Below, one piece after another: positions 1-10,718 of a stretch of 64,000 nucleotides of DNA. Position numbers and translations under genes: made by a program. Location of the stretch: positions 434,001 through 498,000 of the forward strand of contig NZ_JACSDI010000001.1 in NCBI RefSeq assembly GCF_022410515.1. The letters are read 5' to 3'. Under the pieces are notes generated by a model that saw only the letters and a program-made list of their open reading frames with translations, did no database searches and was not told the DNA's origin. Each line of letters opens with the position of its first letter. Positions within the stretch are counted from its first letter, which is position 1. The stretch is from Shewanella cutis (GTDB lineage: Bacteria > Pseudomonadota > Gammaproteobacteria > Enterobacterales > Shewanellaceae).

Positions 1-1256
1 GCTTGCAGGTCGATGGCGGCTTAAAAACGGGTACTGATGTTATCAAGGCGGCCTTACTCGGCGCCGAAAGCTTTGGTTTCGGCACAGTGCCCATGATTGC
101 CTTAGGCTGTAAGTACCTACGTATTTGCCACCTGAACAACTGCGCCACCGGTGTCGCAACTCAGGACAAGAAACTGCGCGATAACCATTACCACGGCTTA
201 CCAGAGCGAGTGATGACTTACTTTGAGTTTGTCGCCGAGGAAGTCCGTGAGTGGATGGCAACCCTAGGGGTCAGCAAGTTCGAAGACTTAGTGGGGCGCA
301 GTGAGTGGCTACACACCTTAGAAGGCCAGACCGATAAACAACGTGGACTCGATTTAGCGCCAATTCTGTATCAGCCTAAGGTCAAAGCCAATACAGCTCG
401 TACATGGCAGGAAACCAATCCACCAGCGGATTTAGGCTTACTCAACCAACATCTGCTCAATGAGTGCCAAAGTGCGGTGGATAAAGGTGAGAGTTTCGAT
501 GCTGCTTACAGTATCAACAACACCGATCGCTCAGTAGGCGCCCGTCTATCGGGTTATATAGCCACCACCCTTGGCGTTAAAGGCAGCAAGGCCCCGATAA
601 AACTCAGCTTTAACGGCAGTGCAGGCCAAAGCTTTGGGGTATGGAACAGCCCAGGCCTTGAACTCAAGCTCTGCGGCGATGCTAACGACTACGTCGGCAA
701 AGGCATGTCTGGCGGCAAGATTGTGATTTATCCACCGCTGGGTAGCCCATTCCAAAGCGAGCGCAGCGCCATTGTCGGTAACACTTGCCTGTATGGCGCG
801 ACTGGCGGACGCTTCTTCGCCGCGGGTCAAGCGGGTGAACGTTTTGCGGTACGTAACTCAGGCGCCATTGCCGTGGTTGAAGGTGTTGGTGATAACGCCT
901 GTGAATATATGACCAGCGGAATTGTTGTGGTGTTAGGTAAAACTGGAGTGAATTTCGGCGCAGGGATGACTGGCGGTTTTGCTTATGTCTTCGACCAATT
1001 TGGTCGCTTTAATCGCCGCGTCAATAGCGAACTGGTTGACACCCAAAAGCTCGAATCGCCTATTCATCAGCAACATTTAAAAGGCTTGATTGAAGAGCAT
1101 GTCGCCGAAACGGGCAGTGATCACGCGAAGATGATCTTAAGTGACTTTGCTAACTGGTTAGATTGCTTTGTATTAGTGAAACCAAAAAACATAGCCGTTG
1201 CAGATCTGCTCAAATTAGAGCAATCGAGCCCAGAACTGGCAGTTAAAGCGGGGTAA
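1..1256 (+). CDS. gltB: Glutamate synthase (NADPH) large subunit, C-terminal part
   Basis: This is the 3' end of the large GOGAT subunit, which makes glutamate from 2-oxoglutarate and glutamine-derived ammonia in the cytoplasm. About 417 codons are visible and the frame is open to the left edge, so the TTG near base 3 is not a real start. The first 50 visible residues hold the end of the FMN-binding synthase domain and the 3Fe-4S cysteines at visible positions 36, 42 and 47, with the family spacing C-x5-C-x4-C. From about residue 200 the glycine-rich beta-helix (GXGXG) domain follows, with repeated GG-x-x-G turns. gltD starts 6 bp downstream, so the two subunits are co-transcribed. Family assignment is certain; only the 5' part is missing. 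Confidence 0.97.
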   Translation, partial: LQVDGGLKTGTDVIKAALLGAESFGFGTVPMIALGCKYLRICHLNNCATGVATQDKKLRDNHYHGLPERVMTYFEFVAEEVREWMATLGVSKFEDLVGRSEWLHTLEGQTDKQRGLDLAPILYQPKVKANTARTWQETNPPADLGLLNQHLLNECQSAVDKGESFDAAYSINNTDRSVGARLSGYIATTLGVKGSKAPIKLSFNGSAGQSFGVWNSPGLELKLCGDANDYVGKGMSGGKIVIYPPLGSPFQSERSAIVGNTCLYGATGGRFFAAGQAGERFAVRNSGAIAVVEGVGDNACEYMTSGIVVVLGKTGVNFGAGMTGGFAYVFDQFGRFNRRVNSELVDTQKLESPIHQQHLKGLIEEHVAETGSDHAKMILSDFANWLDCFVLVKPKNIAVADLLKLEQSSPELAVKAG

Positions 1257-2669
<1,413 letters not shown>

Positions 2670-2765
2670 TTGTTTTTTGTTGTGCCGCTGTACCTGTGAG
2701 TCTCGGACTCGTACCCACGAGTCCACCATTTGCTTGTGACTTGTCGTAAAAGATACGTCAAATTC

Positions 2766-2790
2766 GCGCACCTTAGGGTGCGCATTTTTT
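2766..2790 (+). terminator. Rho-independent terminator after gltBD
   Basis: GCGCACC (2766-2772), a TTAG loop and GGTGCGC (2777-2783) form a perfect 7-bp stem followed by ATTTTTT. It lies about 100 bp after gltD. A second hairpin without a T tract, GGACTCGT/ACGAGTCC, sits upstream at 2705-2724. Confidence 0.85.
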
Positions 2791-2858
2791 ATCTTTCGCA
2801 CGTTTATCCTATCCCAATCAAGCAATCGCAATCCCACAATCACGCCGAAGCATAACTG

Positions 2859-2867
2859 TGGTATATT
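2859..2867 (+). promoter_or_regulatory. Possible extended -10 promoter of mtnN
   Basis: TGGTATATT matches an extended -10 element (TG-N-TATAAT type) about 68 bp upstream of mtnN. I see no good -35 box, which an extended -10 promoter can do without. This is a sequence match only. Confidence 0.35.
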
Positions 2868-2934
2868 AGCCGCCATTCCGTCGTCCCACATATTCAGTGG
2901 AATCACACATTCAGTAGAGTCAAAAGGGTCCCCC

Positions 2935-3645
2935 ATGAAAATAGGTATTATTGGCGCAATGGAGCCAGAAGTTGCTCATCTTATCGCGGCTATGACAAAT
3001 GCTTCATCACAAACCATTGCAGGTATTGAATTTATCGCTGGCACCTTAGCGGGCAAGGATGTTGTCGTCACGCGCTCAGGCATTGGTAAAGTCGCCGCCA
3101 GTATCGCCACAACCCTATTGATTGAAAAATACGCCCCCGATGCGGTAATCAACACAGGTTCCGCCGGCGGCTTTGTCGATTCACTGTCAATTGGTGATAT
3201 CGTGATTTCATCCGAAGTGCGCCACCACGATGTGGATGTCACCGCATTTGGTTACGAAATTGGCCAAATGGCGCAGCAACCCGCGGCGTTTATTCCTGCG
3301 CCATACTTAGTCGAAGCCGCCAATAAGGCCATTGCACAATTAGGCGAAGTAAAAGCGATTGAAGGCTTAATCTGTACTGGTGATAGCTTTATTTGCGACC
3401 CAGTACGCACCAAAACCATGTTGGAACACTTCCCAACGATGGCGGCCTGTGAGATGGAAGGTGCGGCGATTGCCCAAGTCTGTCACCAATTTGGCGTGCC
3501 TTTTGTGGTCATTCGCTCGCTCTCTGACAACGCCAACAACGACTCCCCCGTCGACTTCGATTCTTATATTGTAAAAGCAGGCTATCATTCAGCACTGATG
3601 GTAATGTTGCTGCTTGAGCAATTAGATACAAACTCAGTACAGTAA
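2935..3645 (+). CDS. mtnN: 5'-methylthioadenosine/S-adenosylhomocysteine nucleosidase
   Basis: This cytoplasmic enzyme (MTAN, Pfs) cleaves adenine from methylthioadenosine, S-adenosylhomocysteine and 5'-deoxyadenosine. It serves methionine salvage, SAM-product clearance and the path to AI-2. The 236-residue product has the family's catalytic residues: Glu12 in GAMEPEV, Glu175 in CEMEGAA and Asp198 in RSLSDNA. Length is within the normal 230-240. The ATG at 2935 begins the canonical [10 protein letters not shown] CbiB-like gene starts 31 bp downstream and may share the transcript. Confidence 0.97.
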   Translation: MKIGIIGAMEPEVAHLIAAMTNASSQTIAGIEFIAGTLAGKDVVVTRSGIGKVAASIATTLLIEKYAPDAVINTGSAGGFVDSLSIGDIVISSEVRHHDVDVTAFGYEIGQMAQQPAAFIPAPYLVEAANKAIAQLGEVKAIEGLICTGDSFICDPVRTKTMLEHFPTMAACEMEGAAIAQVCHQFGVPFVVIRSLSDNANNDSPVDFDSYIVKAGYHSALMVMLLLEQLDTNSVQ

Positions 3646-3676
3646 TGAACAAAAGCATATTTGTGGAAAGTACCTG

Positions 3677-4666
3677 ATGCACAGCTCTTTTTATCAACAA
3701 CTTGTCGAAATTGATGGTGCTTTGTTTGAAGGCTTCTTGGTACTTTTCTTTGCTTTATTACTGGCGCGTTTGGCGCCATTACCCAGGGAAATGCAGCCAC
3801 TGATGTGGTTTAGTCACTTAGCTAAACAACTCGCCGCTAAAGTCAATCGCCCCGAGCGCGCGCCCAGCCAACAGGCAACCGCTGGCTTTTTAGCCATGTT
3901 GTTACTGGTATTCCCCTTCTGGGCGATTATTGCTTTTTTGCTCGAGCTCGCAGCCTTCCCATGGTTTTTTGAGTTTTTAGTGCTGTATCTTTGTATAAGT
4001 GATGCCGGCTTTAGCCAAGTCGCTGACGAAATCGCCAAGGCATTAAAACGAGAGGATAATGCCAGCGCAAAAAAGTTATTACAGTCGTGGGTTGTCCGTG
4101 ATACGGATAATCTATCGGAAGTGGGCTTAACCAAAGCCACCATTGAAAAGTTGGCTACGGCACCGATTTACGGCACAGCATCGACCATCTTCTTCTTTGC
4201 TATCGCGGGTGCTCCCATGGTGCTGGCAGTCAGAATGATTAAACAGCTCGAACTCAGTTGGCCGCCAATACAGCCCAAATATCAGTATTTTTGCCGAACT
4301 GTGCACACGCTCTCGACCGCGCTGCTAGCAATCCCTGCGTGGTTATGGAGCCTATCAATTGCAATTCAGGGCGGTCCCAAAGCGTTAGCGTTATTGTTTC
4401 GCACCTCTAAAAATCATCCTGCCCTGCGAGGGTATGTGATGAGTGTGTCGTTAGTGGCAAATATTTTACGGATTGAATTGGGTGGTCCACAGAAATTTTC
4501 AGGCCAACGTATTGATGTGGCAAAGGTTGTCTATGGTCCACAACCTCATCACGAAATGATAGCCCCAGCCATAAAACTCACCTCTCGCGCCTGCGCGATT
4601 TGGTTTAGCTTTATAACCTTACTTCCTTTCATTTGGGCGGGTTTACGCTGGCTACAAACCCTGTGA
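3677..4666 (+). CDS. CbiB/CobD-like integral membrane protein
   Basis: This 329-residue membrane protein resembles CbiB/CobD, the inner-membrane enzyme that attaches the aminopropanol arm to cobyric acid in cobalamin synthesis. Hydrophobic segments lie near residues 15-35, 70-110, 155-185, 210-230 and 300-325. The stretch from about residue 230 to 305 (HPALRGYVMS, RIELGGP and a late KLTSRACAIW) follows the CbiB C-terminal pattern. The usual N-A-G-x-P segment is replaced by K-N-H-P-A, and no other cobalamin gene is nearby. It may therefore act in salvage or have drifted in function. It lies 31 bp after mtnN and 43 bp before the next gene. Confidence 0.7.
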   Translation: MHSSFYQQLVEIDGALFEGFLVLFFALLLARLAPLPREMQPLMWFSHLAKQLAAKVNRPERAPSQQATAGFLAMLLLVFPFWAIIAFLLELAAFPWFFEFLVLYLCISDAGFSQVADEIAKALKREDNASAKKLLQSWVVRDTDNLSEVGLTKATIEKLATAPIYGTASTIFFFAIAGAPMVLAVRMIKQLELSWPPIQPKYQYFCRTVHTLSTALLAIPAWLWSLSIAIQGGPKALALLFRTSKNHPALRGYVMSVSLVANILRIELGGPQKFSGQRIDVAKVVYGPQPHHEMIAPAIKLTSRACAIWFSFITLLPFIWAGLRWLQTL

Positions 4667-4709
4667 TATGATGTTTTTCATCTTAGCACTAGGTTAAAGG
4701 CTGACTATC

Positions 4710-5099
4710 TTGTTCGAAAATATGCATGTTTCACTAACAACTCCCGCCTTGTTATTTCCAGCAATTTCCTTGCTGTTACTTGCTTACACCAACCGATTTT
4801 TTGCACTGGCGGCACTGATCCGCCAATTGAGTGGCGGCGATAAACCCGTGCATCAAGATCAGATCAAAAACTTAAGTCAACGGATCCGTATTATTCGCCT
4901 CATGCAAGAAGCTGGCGTATCCAGCTTTGCCCTGTGTGTACTCTGCATGATTTTCATTTATATCGGTTTTAATAAGACGGGCTCAATCATCTTTGGTGCA
5001 AGCTTGTTACTGCTACTCTATTCACTGATTTTATCTGTGATAGAAATTCGTATCTCTGTGGATGCACTTAATATCCACATCAAAGAGATGAGTAAATGA
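4710..5099 (+). CDS. DUF2721 family membrane protein
   Basis: This is a small inner-membrane protein of 129 residues with three hydrophobic segments, near residues 8-32, 68-88 and 92-114. The N-terminal run [20 protein letters not shown] and the following basic helix match my recollection of the DUF2721 family; no function is known for it. The TTG at 4710 is preferred because AAAGG sits about nine bases upstream. An ATG four codons later (4722) is the alternative. Its stop overlaps the next start as ATGA, so the two genes are translationally coupled. Confidence 0.7.
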   Translation: MFENMHVSLTTPALLFPAISLLLLAYTNRFFALAALIRQLSGGDKPVHQDQIKNLSQRIRIIRLMQEAGVSSFALCVLCMIFIYIGFNKTGSIIFGASLLLLLYSLILSVIEIRISVDALNIHIKEMSK

Positions 5100-5722
5100 A
5101 TCACTGGATTTACTTCTTCGATTTATGTGGTACGGCGGTTTTTGCGCTTTCCGGCGCCTTAGCCGCTGGTCGCCACCGGATGGATCCCTTTGGCGTTATC
5201 GTGCTCGCGTCGGTAACAGCTGTGGGTGGTGGCAGTATCCGTGATGCGCTAATTGGCGCAACGCCGGTGTTTTGGATCCGCGACCCAAACTACATCATCG
5301 TTATCCTTGCGACTGTAGTGGCTTGTTTGCTGTTAGTACGTCGCCCACGCAAGATGCCTGAGTACGTCCTCCCCGTCGCCGATGCCTTAGGTTTAGCCTT
5401 GTTCACAGTGATTGGTGCAGAAAAAGCCCTCAATATGGGACTAAGCGGCATGATTGCCGTGGTGATGGGCTTGATCACCGGCGTAGGAGGAGGCATTATT
5501 CGAGACTTACTGTGCAGACAAATCCCGATGGTGTTACGCACGGAAATCTATGCCACAGCCTCTATTATCGGCGGCATAGGGTATACGGTAAGTTTGGCCT
5601 GCGGTATGGGCGAAAAAACGGCGCTGTTTTTAGCCATGGCCAGTGCGTTAATCATCCGTCTATGCGCCATTAAATGGCATTTATCATTACCCGCCTTTGA
5701 TCTCAAAACCAAGAGGGAATAG
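5096..5722 (+). CDS. TRIC-type / UPF0126 membrane protein (YicG-like)
   Basis: This is a 208-residue inner-membrane protein made of two repeats of three hydrophobic helices. Each repeat has a conserved glycine-rich turn plus Gx[13 protein letters not shown] near residue 42 and [11 protein letters not shown] near residue 128. That duplicated pattern defines the UPF0126 family, whose members are prokaryotic relatives of trimeric intracellular cation channels. A cation-channel role is known for some relatives and is only inferred here. The start overlaps the previous stop by four bases, and the next gene begins two bases after its stop, so these genes form an operon. Confidence 0.85.
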   Translation: MNHWIYFFDLCGTAVFALSGALAAGRHRMDPFGVIVLASVTAVGGGSIRDALIGATPVFWIRDPNYIIVILATVVACLLLVRRPRKMPEYVLPVADALGLALFTVIGAEKALNMGLSGMIAVVMGLITGVGGGIIRDLLCRQIPMVLRTEIYATASIIGGIGYTVSLACGMGEKTALFLAMASALIIRLCAIKWHLSLPAFDLKTKRE

Positions 5723-5723
5723 T

Positions 5724-6215
5724 TTGCGAATTTTGCGTCTTTTAGTCTGTCTTATTTTTGTTCCGGCGCTATTTCCCGCGCATGTACATGCAAACTCAGG
5801 GGAAATGCCAGCAGAACAGCAGTTAGCCGTAAAATATATGAACGCGCTAACCGAGCACGACTATCAAACACTTAGCAAATTCTATAACCGCGATAGTGTT
5901 TTTTTCGATAAGACCGCCAACCGTAAATACACGGGCGGCCGTTTTATTATCGACTTTTTCGAACGCGCCCATGAGGGGGTGCTCGAATATGATTTCAATA
6001 TCGAGCATATGTATAACGCGGGCTCCTTAGTAGTGATGATTGGTAACTATCACTTTAAGGGACCGGGGGAGCTGTTTGGTAAACCAGGTAAAATCATTGA
6101 TATCGCCATCCCAGGGGTAACAAGCCTTAAACTTGATATGCGCAACCACAGAGTTGCAGAGCATATGGATCTGATTGACTATCAGACCATGTCAGATCAA
6201 TTAGCGATGCAGTAA
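5724..6215 (+). CDS. Exported NTF2/SnoaL-like protein of unknown function
   Basis: About 163 residues, beginning with a signal peptide (LRILRLLVCLIFVPALFPAHVHA). The mature part reads as one small alpha+beta domain. EQQLAVKYMNALTEHDYQTL followed by strands is typical of the NTF2/SnoaL fold, which often binds a small ligand or carries a simple catalytic site. I cannot name a substrate. The TTG at 5724 is preferred because AGAGGG lies just upstream. An in-frame TTG at 5697 would overlap the upstream gene. Likely periplasmic, and co-transcribed with the TRIC-like gene. Confidence 0.65.
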   Translation: MRILRLLVCLIFVPALFPAHVHANSGEMPAEQQLAVKYMNALTEHDYQTLSKFYNRDSVFFDKTANRKYTGGRFIIDFFERAHEGVLEYDFNIEHMYNAGSLVVMIGNYHFKGPGELFGKPGKIIDIAIPGVTSLKLDMRNHRVAEHMDLIDYQTMSDQLAMQ

Positions 6216-6338
6216 TCACAAAATTTACCTTTGATTGAAACTCGAGCCCAAAAAACGAGTCGAAACTAACAATGAGTCATACGACTAAACCAAGGCATTT
6301 GATGCATCACTCGGTCGTTTCGTTTCAATGAGGTTTGT

Positions 6339-6767
6339 ATGAAGTTTTTTGGACTGATTGCCCTACTCGCTCTCAATGGTTTTATGCTCGCACAAAACGC
6401 TCAAGCCCAGCAGCCCATAATCGTATCCTATGCAGTGCAACCAGTAAGCCATTTCAATCAGCAGCTGCGTATCGCCCAAGAGCAACATCAGGCTTGGAGT
6501 ACAGATCCAACGGCTATCAGCAGCCAATATGCGGGTAATAAATTCACCTTACTCCGTACTCAACCAACAAAGAATGGTGTGTTTACCTACCAAGTGAGCG
6601 AGATCTCCAAGCAACACCCGCAAATGCTGCTCATTTTGTCGCTCAAGAAGGATGCTCAGCGCTGGCAGGTCGATTCAGCGCAATTGGCGTGGAAATGTCG
6701 TGAAGGGCAGCATTTTGGTACCGACAGATGCAATATTGGCGAACATGAGGCTAGCACGGCGCCATAA
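6339..6767 (+). CDS. Small exported protein of unknown function
   Basis: This is a 142-residue protein with a clear signal peptide (MKFFGLIALLALNGFMLAQNAQA, cleavage probably before QQP). The mature part is about 119 residues with two cysteines near the C-terminus, in WKCREG and DRCNIG, which could form a disulfide in the periplasm. I do not recognise a family. AATGAGG eight bases upstream is a plausible ribosome site for the ATG at 6339. It has its own 120-bp upstream gap and is followed by a strong terminator, so it is probably transcribed alone or as the tail of the preceding operon. Confidence 0.6.
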   Translation: MKFFGLIALLALNGFMLAQNAQAQQPIIVSYAVQPVSHFNQQLRIAQEQHQAWSTDPTAISSQYAGNKFTLLRTQPTKNGVFTYQVSEISKQHPQMLLILSLKKDAQRWQVDSAQLAWKCREGQHFGTDRCNIGEHEASTAP

Positions 6768-6793
6768 TTCTTTTGCGATAAAAGACTAAAACC

Positions 6794-6820
6794 AAAAGAG
6801 CGCCGACAGGCGCTCTTTTT
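6794..6820. terminator. Bidirectional terminator between the small exported protein and tyrS
   Basis: AAAAGAGCGCC (6794-6804) and GGCGCTCTTTTT (6809-6820) form an 8-bp GC-rich stem with a GACA loop. A T run follows on the plus strand and an A run precedes it, so it can stop transcription from both convergent genes. Confidence 0.9.
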
Positions 6821-6851
6821 ATGGAATAGATGAGTGTCGACCAATGGCGGA

Positions 6852-8048
6852 TTAAACCAAAGTCACTTTAGCAAACTTACGTTTACCCACTTGGAATACT
6901 GCAACAGTACCTGAGCTCAGCGTCATACGGCTATCATCAACCTTTTCACCGTCCATCTTCACGGCGCCCTGCTTAATCATTCGCATCGCATCGGAAGTCG
7001 AACCCACTAAGTCGGCATCTTTAAGTAAGTTAGCAATCGCTAAGCCTTCACCCGCCGCTAATTCAACCTCAGGGATATCATCAGGAATAGCGCCCTTTTG
7101 GAAACGGTCGATAAAGGCTTGATGGGCACTCTCGGCGGCGGCTTCATCGTGGAAGCGCGCGATGATTTCTTTCGCCAAGGCAATTTTGATGTCGCGAGGG
7201 TTTGCACCACTGGCCACATCTTGTTTGAATTGTGCAATTTCCGCCAGTGGACGGAATGACAGCAACTCAAAGTAGCGCCACATTAATTCGTCAGAAATCG
7301 ACATGATCTTGCCAAACATTTCATTGGCGGGCTCACTCACACCAATGTAGTTGTGCGCCGATTTAGACATTTTCTTCACGCCGTCTAAACCTTCAAGCAG
7401 TGGCATCATAATCACAGCTTGTGGTTTTTGACCTTCGGCTTTCTGTAACTCACGACCCATCAACAGGTTGAACTTCTGGTCGGTTCCGCCCAATTCAACG
7501 TCGGCCTTGAGGGCTACGGAGTCATAGCCCTGTAGCAGCGGGTACATAAATTCGTGGATAGCGATCGATTGGCCCGACGCATAACGCTTCTTAAAGTCGT
7601 CACGTTCCATCATACGGGCAACGGTTTGCTGCGAGGCTAAACGGATCATCCCAGCTGCGCCCAACGGCTCTAACCAGCTCGAGTTGAACTCGATGCGGGT
7701 TTTGGCAGGATCCAAAATTTTATAGACCTGCTCTTTGTAGGTCTCAGCGTTGGCTAATACTTGCTCACGGGTCAGTGGTGGACGCGTGCTATTTTTACCA
7801 CTTGGGTCTCCCACCATACCGGTAAAGTCACCAATTAAGAAAATAACCTCATGACCTAACTCTTGGAATAATCTTAATTTATTTAAAATTACTGTGTGTC
7901 CAAGATGGATATCCGGTGCGGTAGGATCTGCGCCTAACTTGATACGAAGTGGACGTCCTTCTTTGAGTTTTTCCAGCAGATCCGATTCGAGTAAAATCTC
8001 GTCGGTACCACGTCTAATTTCTGCTAATACTTGGTCTAAATCAGCCAT
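6852..8048 (-). CDS. tyrS: Tyrosyl-tRNA synthetase (TyrZ-type)
   Basis: This enzyme charges tRNA-Tyr. It is a class I synthetase with DIHLGHT as the HIGH motif near residue 45, KKMSKS near residue 230, and a C-terminal S4 RNA-binding domain from about residue 335. The KMSKS form and the 398-residue length match the TyrZ subgroup. The E. coli TyrS is longer and has KFGKT. I chose the ATG at 8048 (MADLDQVL). AGGAG lies ten bases upstream and this is where family similarity begins. An in-frame ATG at 8078 would add ten residues and has no clear ribosome site. The gene is divergent from the M23 peptidase gene. Confidence 0.95.
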   Translation of the reverse strand: MADLDQVLAEIRRGTDEILLESDLLEKLKEGRPLRIKLGADPTAPDIHLGHTVILNKLRLFQELGHEVIFLIGDFTGMVGDPSGKNSTRPPLTREQVLANAETYKEQVYKILDPAKTRIEFNSSWLEPLGAAGMIRLASQQTVARMMERDDFKKRYASGQSIAIHEFMYPLLQGYDSVALKADVELGGTDQKFNLLMGRELQKAEGQKPQAVIMMPLLEGLDGVKKMSKSAHNYIGVSEPANEMFGKIMSISDELMWRYFELLSFRPLAEIAQFKQDVASGANPRDIKIALAKEIIARFHDEAAAESAHQAFIDRFQKGAIPDDIPEVELAAGEGLAIANLLKDADLVGSTSDAMRMIKQGAVKMDGEKVDDSRMTLSSGTVAVFQVGKRKFAKVTLV

Positions 8049-8134
8049 CTCGGCGGGGACTCCTAAGGCCATGGTCATAATATGAGGAGACTTATGTTAC
8101 TTGTTAGCCACCACAATTGAAAGTGTGTAAACTA

Positions 8135-9571
8135 ATGGATTATTCAAGCCTTAGGTTATCGGTATCGGCGTCAATGGGAAAGGTTATAACATTATTTAAA
8201 TTGTTGCCTAAAAAGCACCAAATTCTCCTTAGCATTCTTTCTGTTATCACAATGATAACGTTGCTCTTTCCCTCTGAAGAAGCGCAAGCTTCAAGACAAA
8301 CTCAAGGTGTTACCAACAATCAAATTAACACTCGTTATGATGTGCCCTTAGCCTTTCGCTCGCCGGACCGCCCAGAAGGGATTGAAGGGCAAACACAGGA
8401 TGCGCCAAATAACGTGACTCCGCTATCTTCAGCAGAGGCGTTAGCTGCGGCTAATCATTCCGCCACCGAAACGTTGGAAAGCGCCCACCATCGGGATGTT
8501 GAACACTTTGATGTGAAGAATGGTGATACCTTAGCCGCCGTATTTGAGCGGGCAGGACTCACTAGCAAAGATGTATATGAAATTACGCAGTTGCCACTCG
8601 CCAAACAGAATCTACTCAAAATCATTCCAGGCGAAGAAATTGTCATTTCCAAGGATGCCAATGGCGACTTAACCGAGGTGCGCTACCGTGTTGATGCGAT
8701 ATCAACCTTAGTGATCACTAAAGCTCAGGACAAGTATTCCGAGAAAATCTCCGAAAAAGACATAGAGATCCGCCCCAAATTCACAAGCGCGAAAATTAAG
8801 AGTAACTTCTGGAACGCCGCCGTGGATGCAGGCTTAAATGCTAACCAAATCATGCAACTCTCAACGGTATTTGGCTGGGACATCGACTTTGCCTTAGATT
8901 TACGCGAGGGCGATAGCTTCGCGATTATCTATGAGCAGGAATATGCCGAGGGCGAGTTTTTACGTAATGGCAATATTTTAGCCGCTGAATTTATCAACCA
9001 AGATGAACGCTACACCGCAGTGCGCTATACCGACGGTAACTACTATTCTGAAAACGGCACCAGCATGCGTAAGGCATTCTTACGCTCACCGGTCGACTTT
9101 AAATACGTTAGTTCAAACTTTAATCCGAGACGACTACATCCAGTAACTGGACAGGTCAAAGCCCACCGTGGCGTTGACTATGTTGCCGCAATTGGCACCC
9201 CCATTAAGGCCGCCGGTAATGGACGCGTTATAGAATCTGGCTACAGTCAATTTAACGGCAACTATGTGTTCATTAAGCACAATGATACCTACACGACTAA
9301 ATATTTGCATTTGACCAAACGCAACGTCAGTAAAGGTGCTAGCGTTAAGCAAGGGCAAATCATTGGTACATTAGGTAAAACAGGACGCGTTACTGGGGCG
9401 CATTTACACTATGAATTTATCGTTAATGGTGTACACCGCAATCCAAGAACGGTGGATTTACCGAAGTCCGAATCCATCGCCCGTAAAGAAAAGTCCCAAT
9501 TCGACGCACTCAGCAAACAACTGATGGCAAGCATTTCGCAAAACAAGCAAACGCAATTGGCAATGCAATAA
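8135..9571 (+). CDS. M23 family peptidoglycan endopeptidase (MepM-like)
   Basis: This is a probable murein DD-endopeptidase that cuts peptide cross-links in the periplasm. The 478-residue product has an N-terminal membrane anchor near residues 28-50, a LysM-like/OapA-like region near 125-200, and a C-terminal M23 zinc peptidase domain. The zinc ligands are visible in AHRGVDY (H-x3-D) and in HLHYEF. The layout matches E. coli MepM (YebA). I prefer the ATG at 8135 over the in-frame TTG at 8117. anmK begins 20 bp downstream, pairing wall cleavage with recycling of anhydro-muropeptides. Confidence 0.88.
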   Translation: MDYSSLRLSVSASMGKVITLFKLLPKKHQILLSILSVITMITLLFPSEEAQASRQTQGVTNNQINTRYDVPLAFRSPDRPEGIEGQTQDAPNNVTPLSSAEALAAANHSATETLESAHHRDVEHFDVKNGDTLAAVFERAGLTSKDVYEITQLPLAKQNLLKIIPGEEIVISKDANGDLTEVRYRVDAISTLVITKAQDKYSEKISEKDIEIRPKFTSAKIKSNFWNAAVDAGLNANQIMQLSTVFGWDIDFALDLREGDSFAIIYEQEYAEGEFLRNGNILAAEFINQDERYTAVRYTDGNYYSENGTSMRKAFLRSPVDFKYVSSNFNPRRLHPVTGQVKAHRGVDYVAAIGTPIKAAGNGRVIESGYSQFNGNYVFIKHNDTYTTKYLHLTKRNVSKGASVKQGQIIGTLGKTGRVTGAHLHYEFIVNGVHRNPRTVDLPKSESIARKEKSQFDALSKQLMASISQNKQTQLAMQ

Positions 9572-9591
9572 CGACTCATGGATCCCACCAA

Positions 9592-10701
9592 ATGAACAAG
9601 GCTTATTATATTGGACTGATGTCAGGCACGAGTATGGACGGCGTTGATGCTGTGCTGGTCGATTTTGCGGGCGAGCAACCTCAGCTTATTTGTACTCATA
9701 CCGAGACAATCCCGACGCATTTACTCAAAGGTTTACAGCGTTTGTGCTTACCGGGTACGGATGAGATTAATCGTCTTGGTCGTCTTGATCGCAGTGTCGG
9801 CAAACTGTTTGCACTGGCGGTCAATAATCTGCTCGCCAAAACCAAGATTGCGAAAGATGAGATTATTGCCATTGGCAGTCACGGTCAAACCGTGCGCCAT
9901 ATGCCAAACCTTGAAGTCGGTTTTACACTGCAGATTGGCGATCCCAACACCATAGCCACAGAAACAGGTATAGATGTTATTGCTGATTTCCGCCGTAAAG
10001 ACATTGCGTTAGGTGGGCAAGGTGCGCCGTTGGTGCCCGCCTTCCACCAGCAGACGTTTGCCCAAGTCGGTAAAAAACGTGTCATTCTTAATATTGGTGG
10101 TATTGCCAATATCACCTATCTACCGGGCAATAGCCAAGAAGTCTTAGGCTTTGATACAGGGCCAGGCAACACCTTGATTGATGCCTGGATCCAGCAGGTA
10201 AAAAATGAGTCCTATGACAAAAACGGTGCGTGGGCAGCATCGGGGAAGACAGACCCTCAATTACTGGCGCAATTGCTCTCACACCCTTATTTTTCCCTTG
10301 CCTATCCTAAGAGCACCGGCCGAGAACTATTTAATCAGGCTTGGTTAGAACAGCAATTATCAGCATTTAATCAATTAGATGAAGAAGATATCCAATCGAC
10401 ACTACTGGATTTAACCAGCCACAGTATCGCTCAAGATATCCTCAGGCTCGCTCCAGAAGGCGAGCTATTTGTCTGTGGCGGTGGCGCTTTCAATGGCGAG
10501 CTAATGCAGCGTTTAGCAGCACTACTGCCGAATTATCGCATCGATACGACCTCGGCACTGGGTGTTGACCCCAAATGGGCCGAAGGCATCGCCTTTGCGT
10601 GGCTTGCCATGCGCCATCATTTAGGTTTGCCCGCTAACCTGCCCGCAGTCACTGGCGCCTCCCGCGAAGCCGTTTTGGGTGGACGTTTTAGCGCTAAGTA
10701 A
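9592..10701 (+). CDS. anmK: Anhydro-N-acetylmuramic acid kinase
   Basis: AnmK phosphorylates and hydrates 1,6-anhydro-MurNAc to MurNAc-6-phosphate in cytoplasmic peptidoglycan recycling. The 369-residue product begins with the hallmark [18 protein letters not shown] phosphate-binding loop. It also has [10 protein letters not shown] near residue 100, [14 protein letters not shown] near residue 185, and [12 protein letters not shown] near residue 295. Length is typical. It lies 20 bp after the M23 peptidase gene and is convergent with the regulator gene, with 17 bp between stops. Confidence 0.97.
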   Translation: MNKAYYIGLMSGTSMDGVDAVLVDFAGEQPQLICTHTETIPTHLLKGLQRLCLPGTDEINRLGRLDRSVGKLFALAVNNLLAKTKIAKDEIIAIGSHGQTVRHMPNLEVGFTLQIGDPNTIATETGIDVIADFRRKDIALGGQGAPLVPAFHQQTFAQVGKKRVILNIGGIANITYLPGNSQEVLGFDTGPGNTLIDAWIQQVKNESYDKNGAWAASGKTDPQLLAQLLSHPYFSLAYPKSTGRELFNQAWLEQQLSAFNQLDEEDIQSTLLDLTSHSIAQDILRLAPEGELFVCGGGAFNGELMQRLAALLPNYRIDTTSALGVDPKWAEGIAFAWLAMRHHLGLPANLPAVTGASREAVLGGRFSAK

Positions 10702-10718
10702 TTGCTGCTTTACCTTAG

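Noticed and set aside
3677-4666. B12 riboswitch ahead of the CbiB-like gene
   Set aside because: The gap to mtnN is only 31 bp, which leaves no room for a riboswitch.
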